DNA of 64,000 nucleotides from Paenibacillus radicibacter (GTDB taxonomy: Bacteria > Bacillota > Bacilli > Paenibacillales > NBRC-103111). Shown here piece after piece: positions 55,010-63,052 of the stretch. The stretch's first letter is position 1, and the number at the start of each line of letters is the position of its first letter. The stretch is from the NCBI RefSeq assembly GCF_024721995.1, contig NZ_JANQBC010000002.1, positions 372,001 to 436,000 of the forward strand, in the 5' to 3' direction. Position numbers and translations under genes: made by a program. Below the pieces are notes generated by a model that ran no database searches, was not told where the DNA came from, and saw nothing but the letters and a program-made list of their open reading frames with translations.

Positions 55010-57112
55010 ATGAGCGATCGAAATTTCTCAGCTAAGTCCATTGGGAAGTACATTCTATCCAAAATTCATATTTTACTATGGCCGATTCCACTCGTACTCA
55101 TGATGGAATTCCTAAACCGCGACAGTGTCTATAAAGCACTGGGCTACGGTTACAAGCATATGAATGAAATGTTCTTAAATTACTTGATCATCTTGGCGCT
55201 CTTCTTCTTATTCATCGCCATTCTTGGTCGAACACAGCTCGCTTTCTGGGTCGTGTCCACACCGATCATGATCCTCTCTCTAATCTCTGGGGTAAAGAGA
55301 CAAATTCTTGGAGTACCGCTACTCCCGTGGGATGTGTTCTTGACCAATGAGACTGAGGACATCACGAAAGAATTAGGGGATCTTATCCCTTGGAAAATGA
55401 TCATTGGAATCATTATCTTTGTTGTAATTGCTATTATTCTACTTAATAAAGTGAAACTATTAAGAGGTAAATTCAATTGGACAGAGAAGATCGTCCTGCT
55501 CGTGTTATCCGTGTTTATGTTATTTACGATCTATACGGACAAGCCGATTAAGATCAAAGACGCACTTAGCATCAGTACGATCCCTTGGGATCAAGCGGAT
55601 AACTATCTGCGCAACGGTTTCGCGCTGACAACGATGATGAATATGGATTTAATTTTCGTTAAAAAGCCAGACGGCTATAACGAAGCGAACATTGCTGCGA
55701 TGGTGAAAGATACAGAGCGTCGCACGAACACAGGCAGTAAAGAAAAGCCGAACGTTATTGTCGTTCTCAGTGAATCCTTATTCGATGCAACGAAGCTTCC
55801 GAACGTGAAATTCTCTGAAGAACCAATGCCTCACCTACGTTCCTTGCAGCAAAAGTACCCGCATGGTGAAATGCTATCCCCGCAATTTGGCGGCGGTACG
55901 GCTAACGTAGAGTTTGAAGTATTATCGGGTAACTCGATGCGCTTCTTACCGCAAGGCTCCCTTGCGTACATTCAATATGTGAACCATCCGACCGATTCCA
56001 TCGCTGGAATCTTGAGTCGTAAAGGCTACAATACAGCAGCCATTAACCCTTACCACAACTGGTTCTTTAACTCGAAGAACGTGTATCATAACTTTGGATT
56101 CTCCAAGTTTATATCGACCGAATTCTTTGAACCAGAGTATAAGGGTAACTACTTGTCTGACCATGCTGTAGCGAAGAAAATTATTGAAGAAGCCGACAAA
56201 TCAGACGGCCCAGACATGATTTTTGCAAACACGATGGAAAACCATGCTCCTTACGAATCGAATAAATTTGCATCTAATCCGATTTCCGTATCCGGCAACA
56301 TGTCTCCTGAATCCAAAGCGATGCTAGAGACGTATGCGACAGGTATGCGTGATGCCGATCTGATGCTTAAAGAGATCACGGACCATTTTGAGAAAAAAGG
56401 CGAACCAACGATTGTTCTATTCTTCGGTGATCACTTGCCGTCTCTAGGCAATGACTACCAAGTGTACCGCGATGTTGGTTACTTGCTTCCCAATGACCCG
56501 GATGTTACGAAGAAGTTATTCTCGACTCCATTCGTGATTTGGGATAACTACTTGCCTGAACACCGCGAAGAATTATACATGTCTCCTTCGTTCTTATCGC
56601 CTTACATCTTGAATATGGCGAACTTGGAAGGAACTTTCTATACGGATTACTTGTACAATCTGATGAAGAAGCATCCGGTAATCCCGCCTAAGAACATGTA
56701 TGAAGCGATGAACATTAAGGAAGAAGATTTAAAAGGCTACGAAATGCTGCAATATGACGGTATGTTCGGCAACCAATTCAATTACGGTGATTATCGCGAT
56801 AAGATCTTAGCGAAGAACTTCATGCTCGGTCTTGGTGAGATGAAGATTGAAGATGCTAGTGTGCAGCAAGTTGGTGGTACTCAGACACTTGTTATTTCTG
56901 GTAAGAACTTGTCTCCAACTGGCGTTATTTACGCGAATGACACAGCACTAGAGACCACTTATTCGAATGGCAAGCTGATGGCTCCGTATAGCAGCTTAGC
57001 GGGTAAAGATAATATCAAGATTCAAATCCGTGTCATCGATACGAAGAACATTACGATTGCAGCGTCCAACAATATGGATCTAGGCCAGCAAGCGGTACCT
57101 GCATCGAATTAG
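55010..57112 (+). CDS. ltaS: LTA synthase family protein (lipoteichoic acid synthase type)
   Basis: Membrane phosphoglycerol transferase of about 700 residues. Five N-terminal hydrophobic segments (about 18-32, 56-72, 78-94, 130-146, 161-176) precede an extracellular sulfatase-fold domain. Metal-site Glu255 is in VVLSESLFDATK, the catalytic threonine in GGGTANVEFE (Thr297) and FFGDHLPSLG (about 465) is a further ligand segment. A C-terminal beta-domain (about 600-700) extends the usual enzyme. The ATG at 55010 has AGGGGAG ten bases upstream. It may be LtaS proper or a paralogue (LtaP/YqgS type). Confidence 0.9.
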   Translation: MSDRNFSAKSIGKYILSKIHILLWPIPLVLMMEFLNRDSVYKALGYGYKHMNEMFLNYLIILALFFLFIAILGRTQLAFWVVSTPIMILSLISGVKRQILGVPLLPWDVFLTNETEDITKELGDLIPWKMIIGIIIFVVIAIILLNKVKLLRGKFNWTEKIVLLVLSVFMLFTIYTDKPIKIKDALSISTIPWDQADNYLRNGFALTTMMNMDLIFVKKPDGYNEANIAAMVKDTERRTNTGSKEKPNVIVVLSESLFDATKLPNVKFSEEPMPHLRSLQQKYPHGEMLSPQFGGGTANVEFEVLSGNSMRFLPQGSLAYIQYVNHPTDSIAGILSRKGYNTAAINPYHNWFFNSKNVYHNFGFSKFISTEFFEPEYKGNYLSDHAVAKKIIEEADKSDGPDMIFANTMENHAPYESNKFASNPISVSGNMSPESKAMLETYATGMRDADLMLKEITDHFEKKGEPTIVLFFGDHLPSLGNDYQVYRDVGYLLPNDPDVTKKLFSTPFVIWDNYLPEHREELYMSPSFLSPYILNMANLEGTFYTDYLYNLMKKHPVIPPKNMYEAMNIKEEDLKGYEMLQYDGMFGNQFNYGDYRDKILAKNFMLGLGEMKIEDASVQQVGGTQTLVISGKNLSPTGVIYANDTALETTYSNGKLMAPYSSLAGKDNIKIQIRVIDTKNITIAASNNMDLGQQAVPASN

Positions 57113-57133
57113 GTTCATAAATCAACTTAAATA

Positions 57134-57178
57134 AAACCTGAAGAAACAGCTTGATTATGCTGATCTTCGGGTTTTTTT
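57134..57178 (+). terminator. Terminator after the LtaS-type gene
   Basis: AAACCTGAAGA pairs with TCTTCGGGTTT, with an inner CAGC / GCTG stem, followed by seven T residues. Confidence 0.93.
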
Positions 57179-57198
57179 GTTATTTTCAAATAATTATC

Positions 57199-57227
57199 TT
57201 GTTATTTATTACCAACTGCAATATAAT
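57199..57227 (+). promoter_or_regulatory. Promoter of the MFS-TetR operon
   Basis: TTGTTA (57199-57204), 17-base spacer, perfect TATAAT (57222-57227), about 45 bases before the GTG. Confidence 0.75.
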
Positions 57228-57272
57228 AATGACACGTATGTCATTTATATTTTCTTGAGGAGGATATATATT

Positions 57273-58529
57273 GTGGAGAGTACAGAAAAGGTGCAACGAG
57301 GGTTATGGCATAACAAATCTTATCGCTACTTGATCAGTTCGCAGCTAGTCTCCAATCTAGGGGATTGGCTGGATTTGCTCGCCCTGTTCGCACTTCTATC
57401 TTTAAAGTGGCAAGTCACTTCCATGGAAATGGCGTATGTGATGATCTGTTTCGGCTTGCCGATGGTCTTATTCGGTCCAATCTCAGGTGTGCTCGCAGAT
57501 CGATTCGAACGACGTACTCTCATGATCATATCCGATGTACTGCGAATCCCACTCGTTCTTGCCTTTATTTTTGCAACAAACATATGGCAAATCTACATCA
57601 TTCTGCTTCTAAAAGGATCACTTGCTGCACTATTTAATCCAGCGAAGAATGGGAAACTGAAAGAAATCGTAGCTCCCGAACATATGGATAAAGCCGTTGC
57701 ATACAGTACGATGATTGAACAAGTCTCTAAGATCGCAGGCCCAATCGTAAGTGGTGTGCTGCTTAGCAGTGTTGGTATCGCAGCAGCCTTCTATATTGAC
57801 GCTGCCAGCTTCCTCGTCTCCGCGCTGCTTCTCATTGGAATTCCTGTTCGAAAGCACTTTGATGCGACTGCATCTGCTGATCAAGAACATAAATCCATTT
57901 TGCAAGACTTGAAATTGGGATTCACCTTTATGTCGAAAGTACCATTCATCTTATTCGGCACTGGCTTATTCTGTATGACCTTCCTCGTCTTGCAAATCGC
58001 CGACACCCAAGTCATGATCTTACTTCGAGAAATTCCAGGTATGTCTGCGGAGTTCATCGGGATCGCACTAGCTAGTAGTGGAATTGGACTGTTGGGAGTG
58101 GCTGCACTCCTTAATCGTAAGCCGGTTCAATCCATTGTTCTTGCGATGTGTATCGGTATTATTGGACTCGGGATCGTCTTTGTTCTCGCTGCATGGTTTG
58201 CCTCCTTACAAGGCGGGTTCGAGTGGCTCATTCCGGTTTCATTTATGTTCGGTGGTGCAAGCGCAGGACTTGTTATTATTCCATTTAATGTGACCGTTCA
58301 AAAACGTACACCTGTGGAATACAGCGGACGCGTATTCGGAACAATCGGGAGCTTATCGACACTCATGAGTATTATTGGACCTATGATCGGCGGGATTATT
58401 GCCACTGTTTATGGGGTGATGGCGGCATTCGTCTGGTCAGGCAGTTTACTTGCTATTCTTGGCATTATCGCTTTATTATTAGGTAAATCCTTTGATCGGA
58501 GATCAACACATGTCACCGAAAGTGCCTGA
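57273..58529 (+). CDS. MFS transporter, probable drug exporter
   Basis: Major facilitator with about 12 hydrophobic segments in 418 residues. SNLGDWLDLLALFALLSLKW at the N-terminus and the loop GVLADRFERRTLMIISD are typical of the MFS_3 exporter group. GTG 57273 is chosen because GAGGAGG lies nine bases upstream; the open frame to 57177 covers the promoter. The overlapping TetR gene suggests substrate-induced efflux. Substrate unknown. Confidence 0.9.
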   Translation: MESTEKVQRGLWHNKSYRYLISSQLVSNLGDWLDLLALFALLSLKWQVTSMEMAYVMICFGLPMVLFGPISGVLADRFERRTLMIISDVLRIPLVLAFIFATNIWQIYIILLLKGSLAALFNPAKNGKLKEIVAPEHMDKAVAYSTMIEQVSKIAGPIVSGVLLSSVGIAAAFYIDAASFLVSALLLIGIPVRKHFDATASADQEHKSILQDLKLGFTFMSKVPFILFGTGLFCMTFLVLQIADTQVMILLREIPGMSAEFIGIALASSGIGLLGVAALLNRKPVQSIVLAMCIGIIGLGIVFVLAAWFASLQGGFEWLIPVSFMFGGASAGLVIIPFNVTVQKRTPVEYSGRVFGTIGSLSTLMSIIGPMIGGIIATVYGVMAAFVWSGSLLAILGIIALLLGKSFDRRSTHVTESA

Positions 58530-59130
58530 TATTTATAAACAACATAAGAAGATCGAAATCTTACAAGCAGCAGAACAAGTTTTCATTCGCAAAGGGTTTG
58601 GCCGCGTCACGATGAAAGATATTGTGGAGCAGTGTCAGATTAGTCGTGGTGGTGTGTACTTATACTTCTCCTCTACAGATGAGATTTTTCAAGCCATATT
58701 AGATTGGAAGAATGGGCAACCTCAACAAGAACTACTCCTGATATATGAATCGGCTAACAACGGTGAAGAAGCACTCACACAATTTATCATCCTTATATCC
58801 ACTTATATGAAAGAAACTGCTAATAGCTTATATCGAGCGCATGTTGAATTTTTTAGTGCACTTGCTCAAGATGATAATCGATGGCAGTTTGTTCAGCAGC
58901 GTCATGAATTATTGGTCAATAATTACGCATTTTTCTTTCAGGAAGGGACACGACTTGGTTATTTTTCACCTCAGACAGATTTACGGATTCTTACGAAGTT
59001 CGTTCTTACTTGGTGCGAAGGATTTTCGTTAAATACAATGATCCTTCCTATGGACGATCTTCAAGCTGATACTCAAATCGAGTTACTACATCAATATTTA
59101 CGACAAATGCTGCGAATTCCTTCCTTCTAA
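58510..59130 (+). CDS. TetR/AcrR family transcriptional regulator
   Basis: About 206 residues. The N-terminal helix-turn-helix (about 12-58) has ILQAAEQVFIRKGFGRVTMK and SRGGVYLYFSSTDEIFQAIL; the C-terminal ligand-binding helices are variable. ATG 58510 has GGAG eight bases upstream and overlaps the MFS gene by 20 bases, so the regulator is translationally coupled to the exporter it probably controls. The alternative start at 58492 has no ribosome site. Confidence 0.92.
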   Translation: MSPKVPDIYKQHKKIEILQAAEQVFIRKGFGRVTMKDIVEQCQISRGGVYLYFSSTDEIFQAILDWKNGQPQQELLLIYESANNGEEALTQFIILISTYMKETANSLYRAHVEFFSALAQDDNRWQFVQQRHELLVNNYAFFFQEGTRLGYFSPQTDLRILTKFVLTWCEGFSLNTMILPMDDLQADTQIELLHQYLRQMLRIPSF

Positions 59131-59141
59131 GCCCGTAAACA

Positions 59142-59170
59142 TTGACATTTTAGCTTCAAAAAAGTATACT
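59142..59170 (+). promoter_or_regulatory. Promoter of the MarR gene with overlapping palindrome
   Basis: Perfect TTGACA (59142-59147), 17-base spacer, TATACT (59165-59170). The palindrome AAGTATACTT (59163-59172) covers the -10 and is a candidate autoregulatory operator. Confidence 0.75.
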
Positions 59171-59232
59171 TCTCAATAATTTGATAACTAAAATGATCGT
59201 TGGTACAGGCTTATAAATAAAGGAGGTGCGGT

Positions 59233-59688
59233 ATGGCACGTAAAGATCTTGTACAACTTGAAACAGCGTTTCGCAAAATTTTAAAATCCATCACTATCGC
59301 ATGGAGTAAGCAAGTGGACAGTACAATTAATCGTTCCCAGTTCTATGTCCTAGAACGACTTGCTAAGTGCCCGCACAACATCTCAACGCTTGCGGAAGCA
59401 CTTCACATTACTTCTGGTGCTGTCACAGGCATTTCCGATAAGCTCGTTGATGAAGGTTACGCTAGTCGACGTCGTGCAGAAAATGACCGCCGCGTCGTGT
59501 TCCTTGAGATTACAGACAAGGGACATGAAATTCTTGCTCAGCTTAGCAATCAAAGAAAAGAATTGTATGAAAACTTCTTTGGCGGTTTAACGGATACAGA
59601 TGTGAAGGCATTAACACGCATCTTCGAACAAATTCTCGATAGCCAGGACGCAGCTAACAACGAAGTCGAGCCTAAAGTTAAGGCTTAA
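59233..59688 (+). CDS. MarR family transcriptional regulator
   Basis: A 151-residue winged-helix dimer. SQFYVLERLAKCPHNISTLA and ITSGAVTGISDKLVDEGYAS form the helix-turn-helix, followed by the wing with RRAENDRRVVFLEITDKG. AGGAGGTG lies six bases before the ATG. Its promoter has a palindrome over the -10. It has its own promoter downstream of the TetR gene, so its target may be itself, the MFS operon, or distant genes; ligand unknown. Confidence 0.92.
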   Translation: MARKDLVQLETAFRKILKSITIAWSKQVDSTINRSQFYVLERLAKCPHNISTLAEALHITSGAVTGISDKLVDEGYASRRRAENDRRVVFLEITDKGHEILAQLSNQRKELYENFFGGLTDTDVKALTRIFEQILDSQDAANNEVEPKVKA

Positions 59689-59694
59689 TATTAC

Positions 59695-59729
59695 AAAACG
59701 AGCAGCCCATACACGGGTTGCTCGTTTTT
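59695..59729. terminator. Bidirectional terminator between the MarR gene and sugar isomerase
   Basis: AAAACGAGCAGCCC pairs with GGGTTGCTCGTTTT. T-runs lie on both strands; the two genes converge here. Confidence 0.95.
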
Positions 59730-59741
59730 CATTAGAATTTA

Positions 59742-60617
59742 TTACTTATAACCTTGAATAAATTTCACTGCGAGTGCGATGTCTGCCTCTGCATTCTCGC
59801 CTACTTCACGCTCGATCGTTAAGTAACCTTTGTAGCCGATCTCTTGCAGCGCTGCAAAATATGCTGGGAAGTCTACTTTACCCTGACCAAGTGGTACTTC
59901 CTTGAAGAACTCTCCAGATGCAACCATCTTCGCAATTTTCTCATGATCCATACCTTCATATCCCAAGCTGCCATACACATGTTTTGGATCAACTGGCTGC
60001 ACTTGATAGCCATCCTTCACGTGTGTATGCACGATATAATCTTTAAGCAGCTTCACGCCTGCTACAGGATCATCTCCTGTTACCATAACCATGTTCGCAG
60101 GGTCGAAGTTCACAGATACACCCTTTGTACTTAAGGAGTCCAGGAAGCTTTTCAAATGAACAGCACGTTCGGGCCCTGTTTCTACGGCAAAATAGGCATT
60201 CATACTATTCGCATACACGCTTAGCTCTTCACAAGCTTGCTGCATATTCGCATAAACCGCACTATTATGATCGTCTGGCACGATACCGATATGAGTCGTC
60301 ACCACATTCGTACCTAGCTCAACAGCAAGATCTAAGATTCGCTTGGACTTCTCCACCTTGGATGGATTTACTTCTCCATCTTGGAAGCCATGACCGCCGA
60401 GATCTCCACATAGCGCAGCAATGTCCAGTCCCAGATCAGCAATATATTTCTTCAATTCAGAGCGATCATAAGCTGTTAAATTTGCTGGGTCCATCTCACC
60501 GGATACCGCATAAATTTGTACACCATCTGCTCCAACTGCCTTCGCACGTTTCAAACCTTCACGTACTGGGAGTCTAAAACTATCAACAATCACACCGATT
60601 TTATTCGTTAATTGCAT
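59742..60617 (-). CDS. Sugar phosphate isomerase/epimerase (TIM barrel)
   Basis: AP-endonuclease-2/xylose isomerase-like TIM barrel of 291 residues. NKIGVIVDSFRLPVREGLKR starts the barrel; metal-ligand positions are visible in FAVETGPER (about Glu152), NFDPANMVMVTGD (about Asp178), VHTHVKDG and YLTIEREVGEN. Metals are usually Mn or Mg. It is the last gene of a unit after a Gfo/Idh oxidoreductase, suggesting keto-sugar or inositol-type metabolism. Substrate not assignable. GAGGTG lies upstream of the ATG. Confidence 0.88.
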   Translation of the reverse strand: MQLTNKIGVIVDSFRLPVREGLKRAKAVGADGVQIYAVSGEMDPANLTAYDRSELKKYIADLGLDIAALCGDLGGHGFQDGEVNPSKVEKSKRILDLAVELGTNVVTTHIGIVPDDHNSAVYANMQQACEELSVYANSMNAYFAVETGPERAVHLKSFLDSLSTKGVSVNFDPANMVMVTGDDPVAGVKLLKDYIVHTHVKDGYQVQPVDPKHVYGSLGYEGMDHEKIAKMVASGEFFKEVPLGQGKVDFPAYFAALQEIGYKGYLTIEREVGENAEADIALAVKFIQGYK

Positions 60618-60654
60618 TGTCGTTTACACCTCATTATTTATATTGAAAAATAAT

Positions 60655-61716
60655 CTATTCAAACGTCACTTCGCGACCTTGCTCTGCCGCTTCGTAAATA
60701 CCGCACAACATTTTCATAAGTTCCACGCCGTCCTCAACAGGAGAGATTGTCTCTTGCTCGCCCAAGCAGCAGGATACGAATGCTGAAATCTCACTGCGGA
60801 ATGCATGCACGAAGTCGAATGACAGATGATCAATCTGCGGCTGAATGTTTAAGATTGTGTCGTATTTTTCAGAAACTAAAGATAGTTCAGGCTCTAGCTC
60901 TGCGCCACCTTTCGTACCGAACAACTTCACAGACAACTCATCTTTCTTCAAATGAAGCGTAAAGGACACGTCCACCATTAAGGATGCGCCGTTCTCAAAG
61001 CGAAGCAACGCATTCGCGCAATCTTCAACTGAGTTTTTGTCAGCTGCATAATCAGCTGCTTGATAGAAGGATAAGTTCTTCACGTTCGAACGATTGCCTA
61101 GACGGTTATATACGTTACCAGTGATGGACTTGATCTTCGGCTTGCCCATCAAATACCAGCACACATCAATAATGTGAACACCAATATCGATAAGCGGGCC
61201 GCCACCAGAACGTTCGTGATCTGCGAACCAACCGCCAGGGTTACCTAGGCGACGAAGGAAGGAAGCTTTCGCATAATAAATCTCACCTAGATCACCGGAA
61301 TCAATGAATTGCTTGAGCAGCGTTGTGTTCGTTGCAAAGCGTCTTACAAAGCCAACTTGAAGAACCTTGCCACTACGGCGAACCGCTTCTTCAACTTGCA
61401 ATGCTTGTTCTACTGTCTTACAAAGCGGCTTCTCACATAGAACATGCTTACCTGCATCAAGTGCTGCAATCGCAATCTCTGCATGTGTGTTGTTCCATGT
61501 ACAGATGCTTACCGCTTCAATATCAGGGTCAGCAAGCAATTCCTTATAACTTGTATATACTTTCTCAGCTCCGAACTGCTTCGCTTTCGCAGCAGCGCGC
61601 TCTTCATTCAAATCACAAACCGCATAAATCGTTGCGCGCGGGTCATGCTCATACGCTTGGAAATGAACTTCTGAGATCGAACCGCAACCGATAACACCAA
61701 TTTTAATCATAGACAT
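60655..61716 (-). CDS. Gfo/Idh/MocA family oxidoreductase
   Basis: NAD(P)-dependent sugar dehydrogenase of 353 residues. The Rossmann motif GVIGCGSISEVHFQAY (about 7-22), the catalytic lysine in CEKPLCKT (about Lys96) and the IDIGVHIIDVCWYL segment (about 177-190, with the conserved Asp and His) are intact. Substrate not assignable. AAGGAG lies nine bases before the ATG. Repeat copy B lies between it and the upstream isomerase, so the two may be read as one unit through the repeat. Confidence 0.92.
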   Translation of the reverse strand: MSMIKIGVIGCGSISEVHFQAYEHDPRATIYAVCDLNEERAAAKAKQFGAEKVYTSYKELLADPDIEAVSICTWNNTHAEIAIAALDAGKHVLCEKPLCKTVEQALQVEEAVRRSGKVLQVGFVRRFATNTTLLKQFIDSGDLGEIYYAKASFLRRLGNPGGWFADHERSGGGPLIDIGVHIIDVCWYLMGKPKIKSITGNVYNRLGNRSNVKNLSFYQAADYAADKNSVEDCANALLRFENGASLMVDVSFTLHLKKDELSVKLFGTKGGAELEPELSLVSEKYDTILNIQPQIDHLSFDFVHAFRSEISAFVSCCLGEQETISPVEDGVELMKMLCGIYEAAEQGREVTFE

Positions 61717-61753
61717 TGGGATAACTCCTTTTTCTTTAAAATATCGTTCATAG

Positions 61754-61919
61754 AGAGCGTGTTCAAAAAGCCTAAATCACTGCAGAGAAAAATACACTTC
61801 CGGTCGCTGTCTCAATCATGAATTTGAATTTGTTTAATGGTATTTTCATGATTTCAAAGGCGAACACTTCGTTCCTCCAGTGCATCTTTCTCTTCCGTTT
61901 ACCTATTTCAATACACTCT
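61754..61919 (+). repeat. Dispersed nested-palindrome element, copy B
   Basis: 166 bases. The left end AGAGCGTGTTCAAAAAG equals copy A; the right end is degenerate (ATTTCAATACACTCT). Stem 2 is AGAGAAA (61784-61790) with TTTCTCT (61887-61893). Stem 3 is AATCATGAA (61814-61822) with TTCATGATT (61845-61853). Two direct copies of ACACTTC lie at 61794-61800 and 61864-61870. Its right edge touches the stop codon of the isomerase gene. Confidence 0.88.
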
Positions 61920-62782
61920 TAAACTTCGTTCCAAATGCGTAAAGCGTTCTCAATTCCTGTCTTAGAACCCCATAGACAATCTTCCTTGCCTTCAAACTCG
62001 ACGGAGAAATAGCCGTCATATCCCGACGCTTTAATCGTCTTCAGAATTCCGCGCATATCAAGATCCCCTTGGCCAACTACTGCACCGCGCAAGTATTGAC
62101 CACCTGCCGAGCGGAACCATCCATCACCTGGATCTTGCGCTGCAGGGCGAATATAGAAGTCTTTTAAATGAACGATGGAAGCATATGGTAAGTTATTGGA
62201 AACGGATACAAGTGGATTCTCATCAACGCATACAAAGTTACCAACATCCAGTGTTGTACGGAAGTTTGGACGATTTACACGATCCACTAGTGCACGAACA
62301 CGGTCACTTGCTTGCACGTAGAAACCATGATTTTCAATCGAAGTCGTAATGCCGTATTGCGCTGCATAATCCGCAATTTGCCCACATGCATCGGTCATAC
62401 GGTCGAGATCCTTTATGTAATTCGTAAGTGTTGTCTCTGGAATTGGACGACTAGCAATGTCATGACGCATAAGCTTCGCACCAAGACGATTCGCGATATC
62501 GACATGAGACTTCACACGCTCAATTTCCTGTTGATACTGCTCTTCATCTAATCCTACAAAATTAGCAGAAATCGCATAGTTGGATACCGCAATTCCTGCT
62601 TTTCGCGCTTCAGCTTGAATCGTTTCTGCCAGACCTTCGTCTTGTACCAAATCAAATCCTAGTGGCACAATCTCAATATGGCTTCCACCAATTTCTGCTA
62701 CCCACTTGATGCAGTCTACGATGTTCATTGTTCCAGCATTCAGTTCTCTGTATAAACTGTACGAGCTAAGGCCAATCTTCAT
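61919..62782 (-). CDS. Sugar phosphate isomerase/epimerase (TIM barrel)
   Basis: Second xylose isomerase-like TIM barrel, 287 residues. MKIGLSSYSLYRELNAG opens the barrel; ISTENHGFYVQ-like (about Glu150), TTLDVGNFVCVDE (about 178-190), VHLKDFYIRP and YFSVEFEGKEDC (about Glu255) hold the probable metal ligands. AGGAGG lies seven bases before the ATG. It heads the minus-strand unit that continues with the Gfo/Idh enzyme and the other isomerase. Substrate not assignable. Confidence 0.88.
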   Translation of the reverse strand: MKIGLSSYSLYRELNAGTMNIVDCIKWVAEIGGSHIEIVPLGFDLVQDEGLAETIQAEARKAGIAVSNYAISANFVGLDEEQYQQEIERVKSHVDIANRLGAKLMRHDIASRPIPETTLTNYIKDLDRMTDACGQIADYAAQYGITTSIENHGFYVQASDRVRALVDRVNRPNFRTTLDVGNFVCVDENPLVSVSNNLPYASIVHLKDFYIRPAAQDPGDGWFRSAGGQYLRGAVVGQGDLDMRGILKTIKASGYDGYFSVEFEGKEDCLWGSKTGIENALRIWNEV

Positions 62783-62961
62783 TACACGTTCCTCCTGTAA
62801 ATCCGAATTTTGTAGTTTATATCTCGTTATATCTTTTCTACTACACCCTCCAAATTACCTGCTTTTTGCTAGATATGCAATGAGAAAAAGGGATAGAATA
62901 GGGATAAATTACTCTAATATAACAAGATCGAATATTCAAATTTTTGCATGGTTATTCGTGC

Positions 62962-63032
62962 AAAAAAAAGCACCCCTTAGATTTTATCGGATGAACCAAG
63001 GAGGTTAATCCAATGTCTATTCTAAGGGGTGC
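62962..63032 (-). terminator. Terminator of the EamA gene with a nested hairpin
   Basis: GCACCCCTTAGA pairs with TCTAAGGGGTGC; within the loop, GGATTAACC pairs with GGTTCATCC. Eight T residues follow on the minus strand. Confidence 0.92.
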
Positions 63033-63052
63033 GCGTCATTTGTGAATGATGC

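Noticed and set aside
62996-63046. Ten-codon plus-strand ORF starting at the ATG near 63013 after AAGGAGG
   Set aside because: It lies inside the EamA terminator hairpin on the opposite strand, with no promoter and no gene downstream that a leader peptide could serve.
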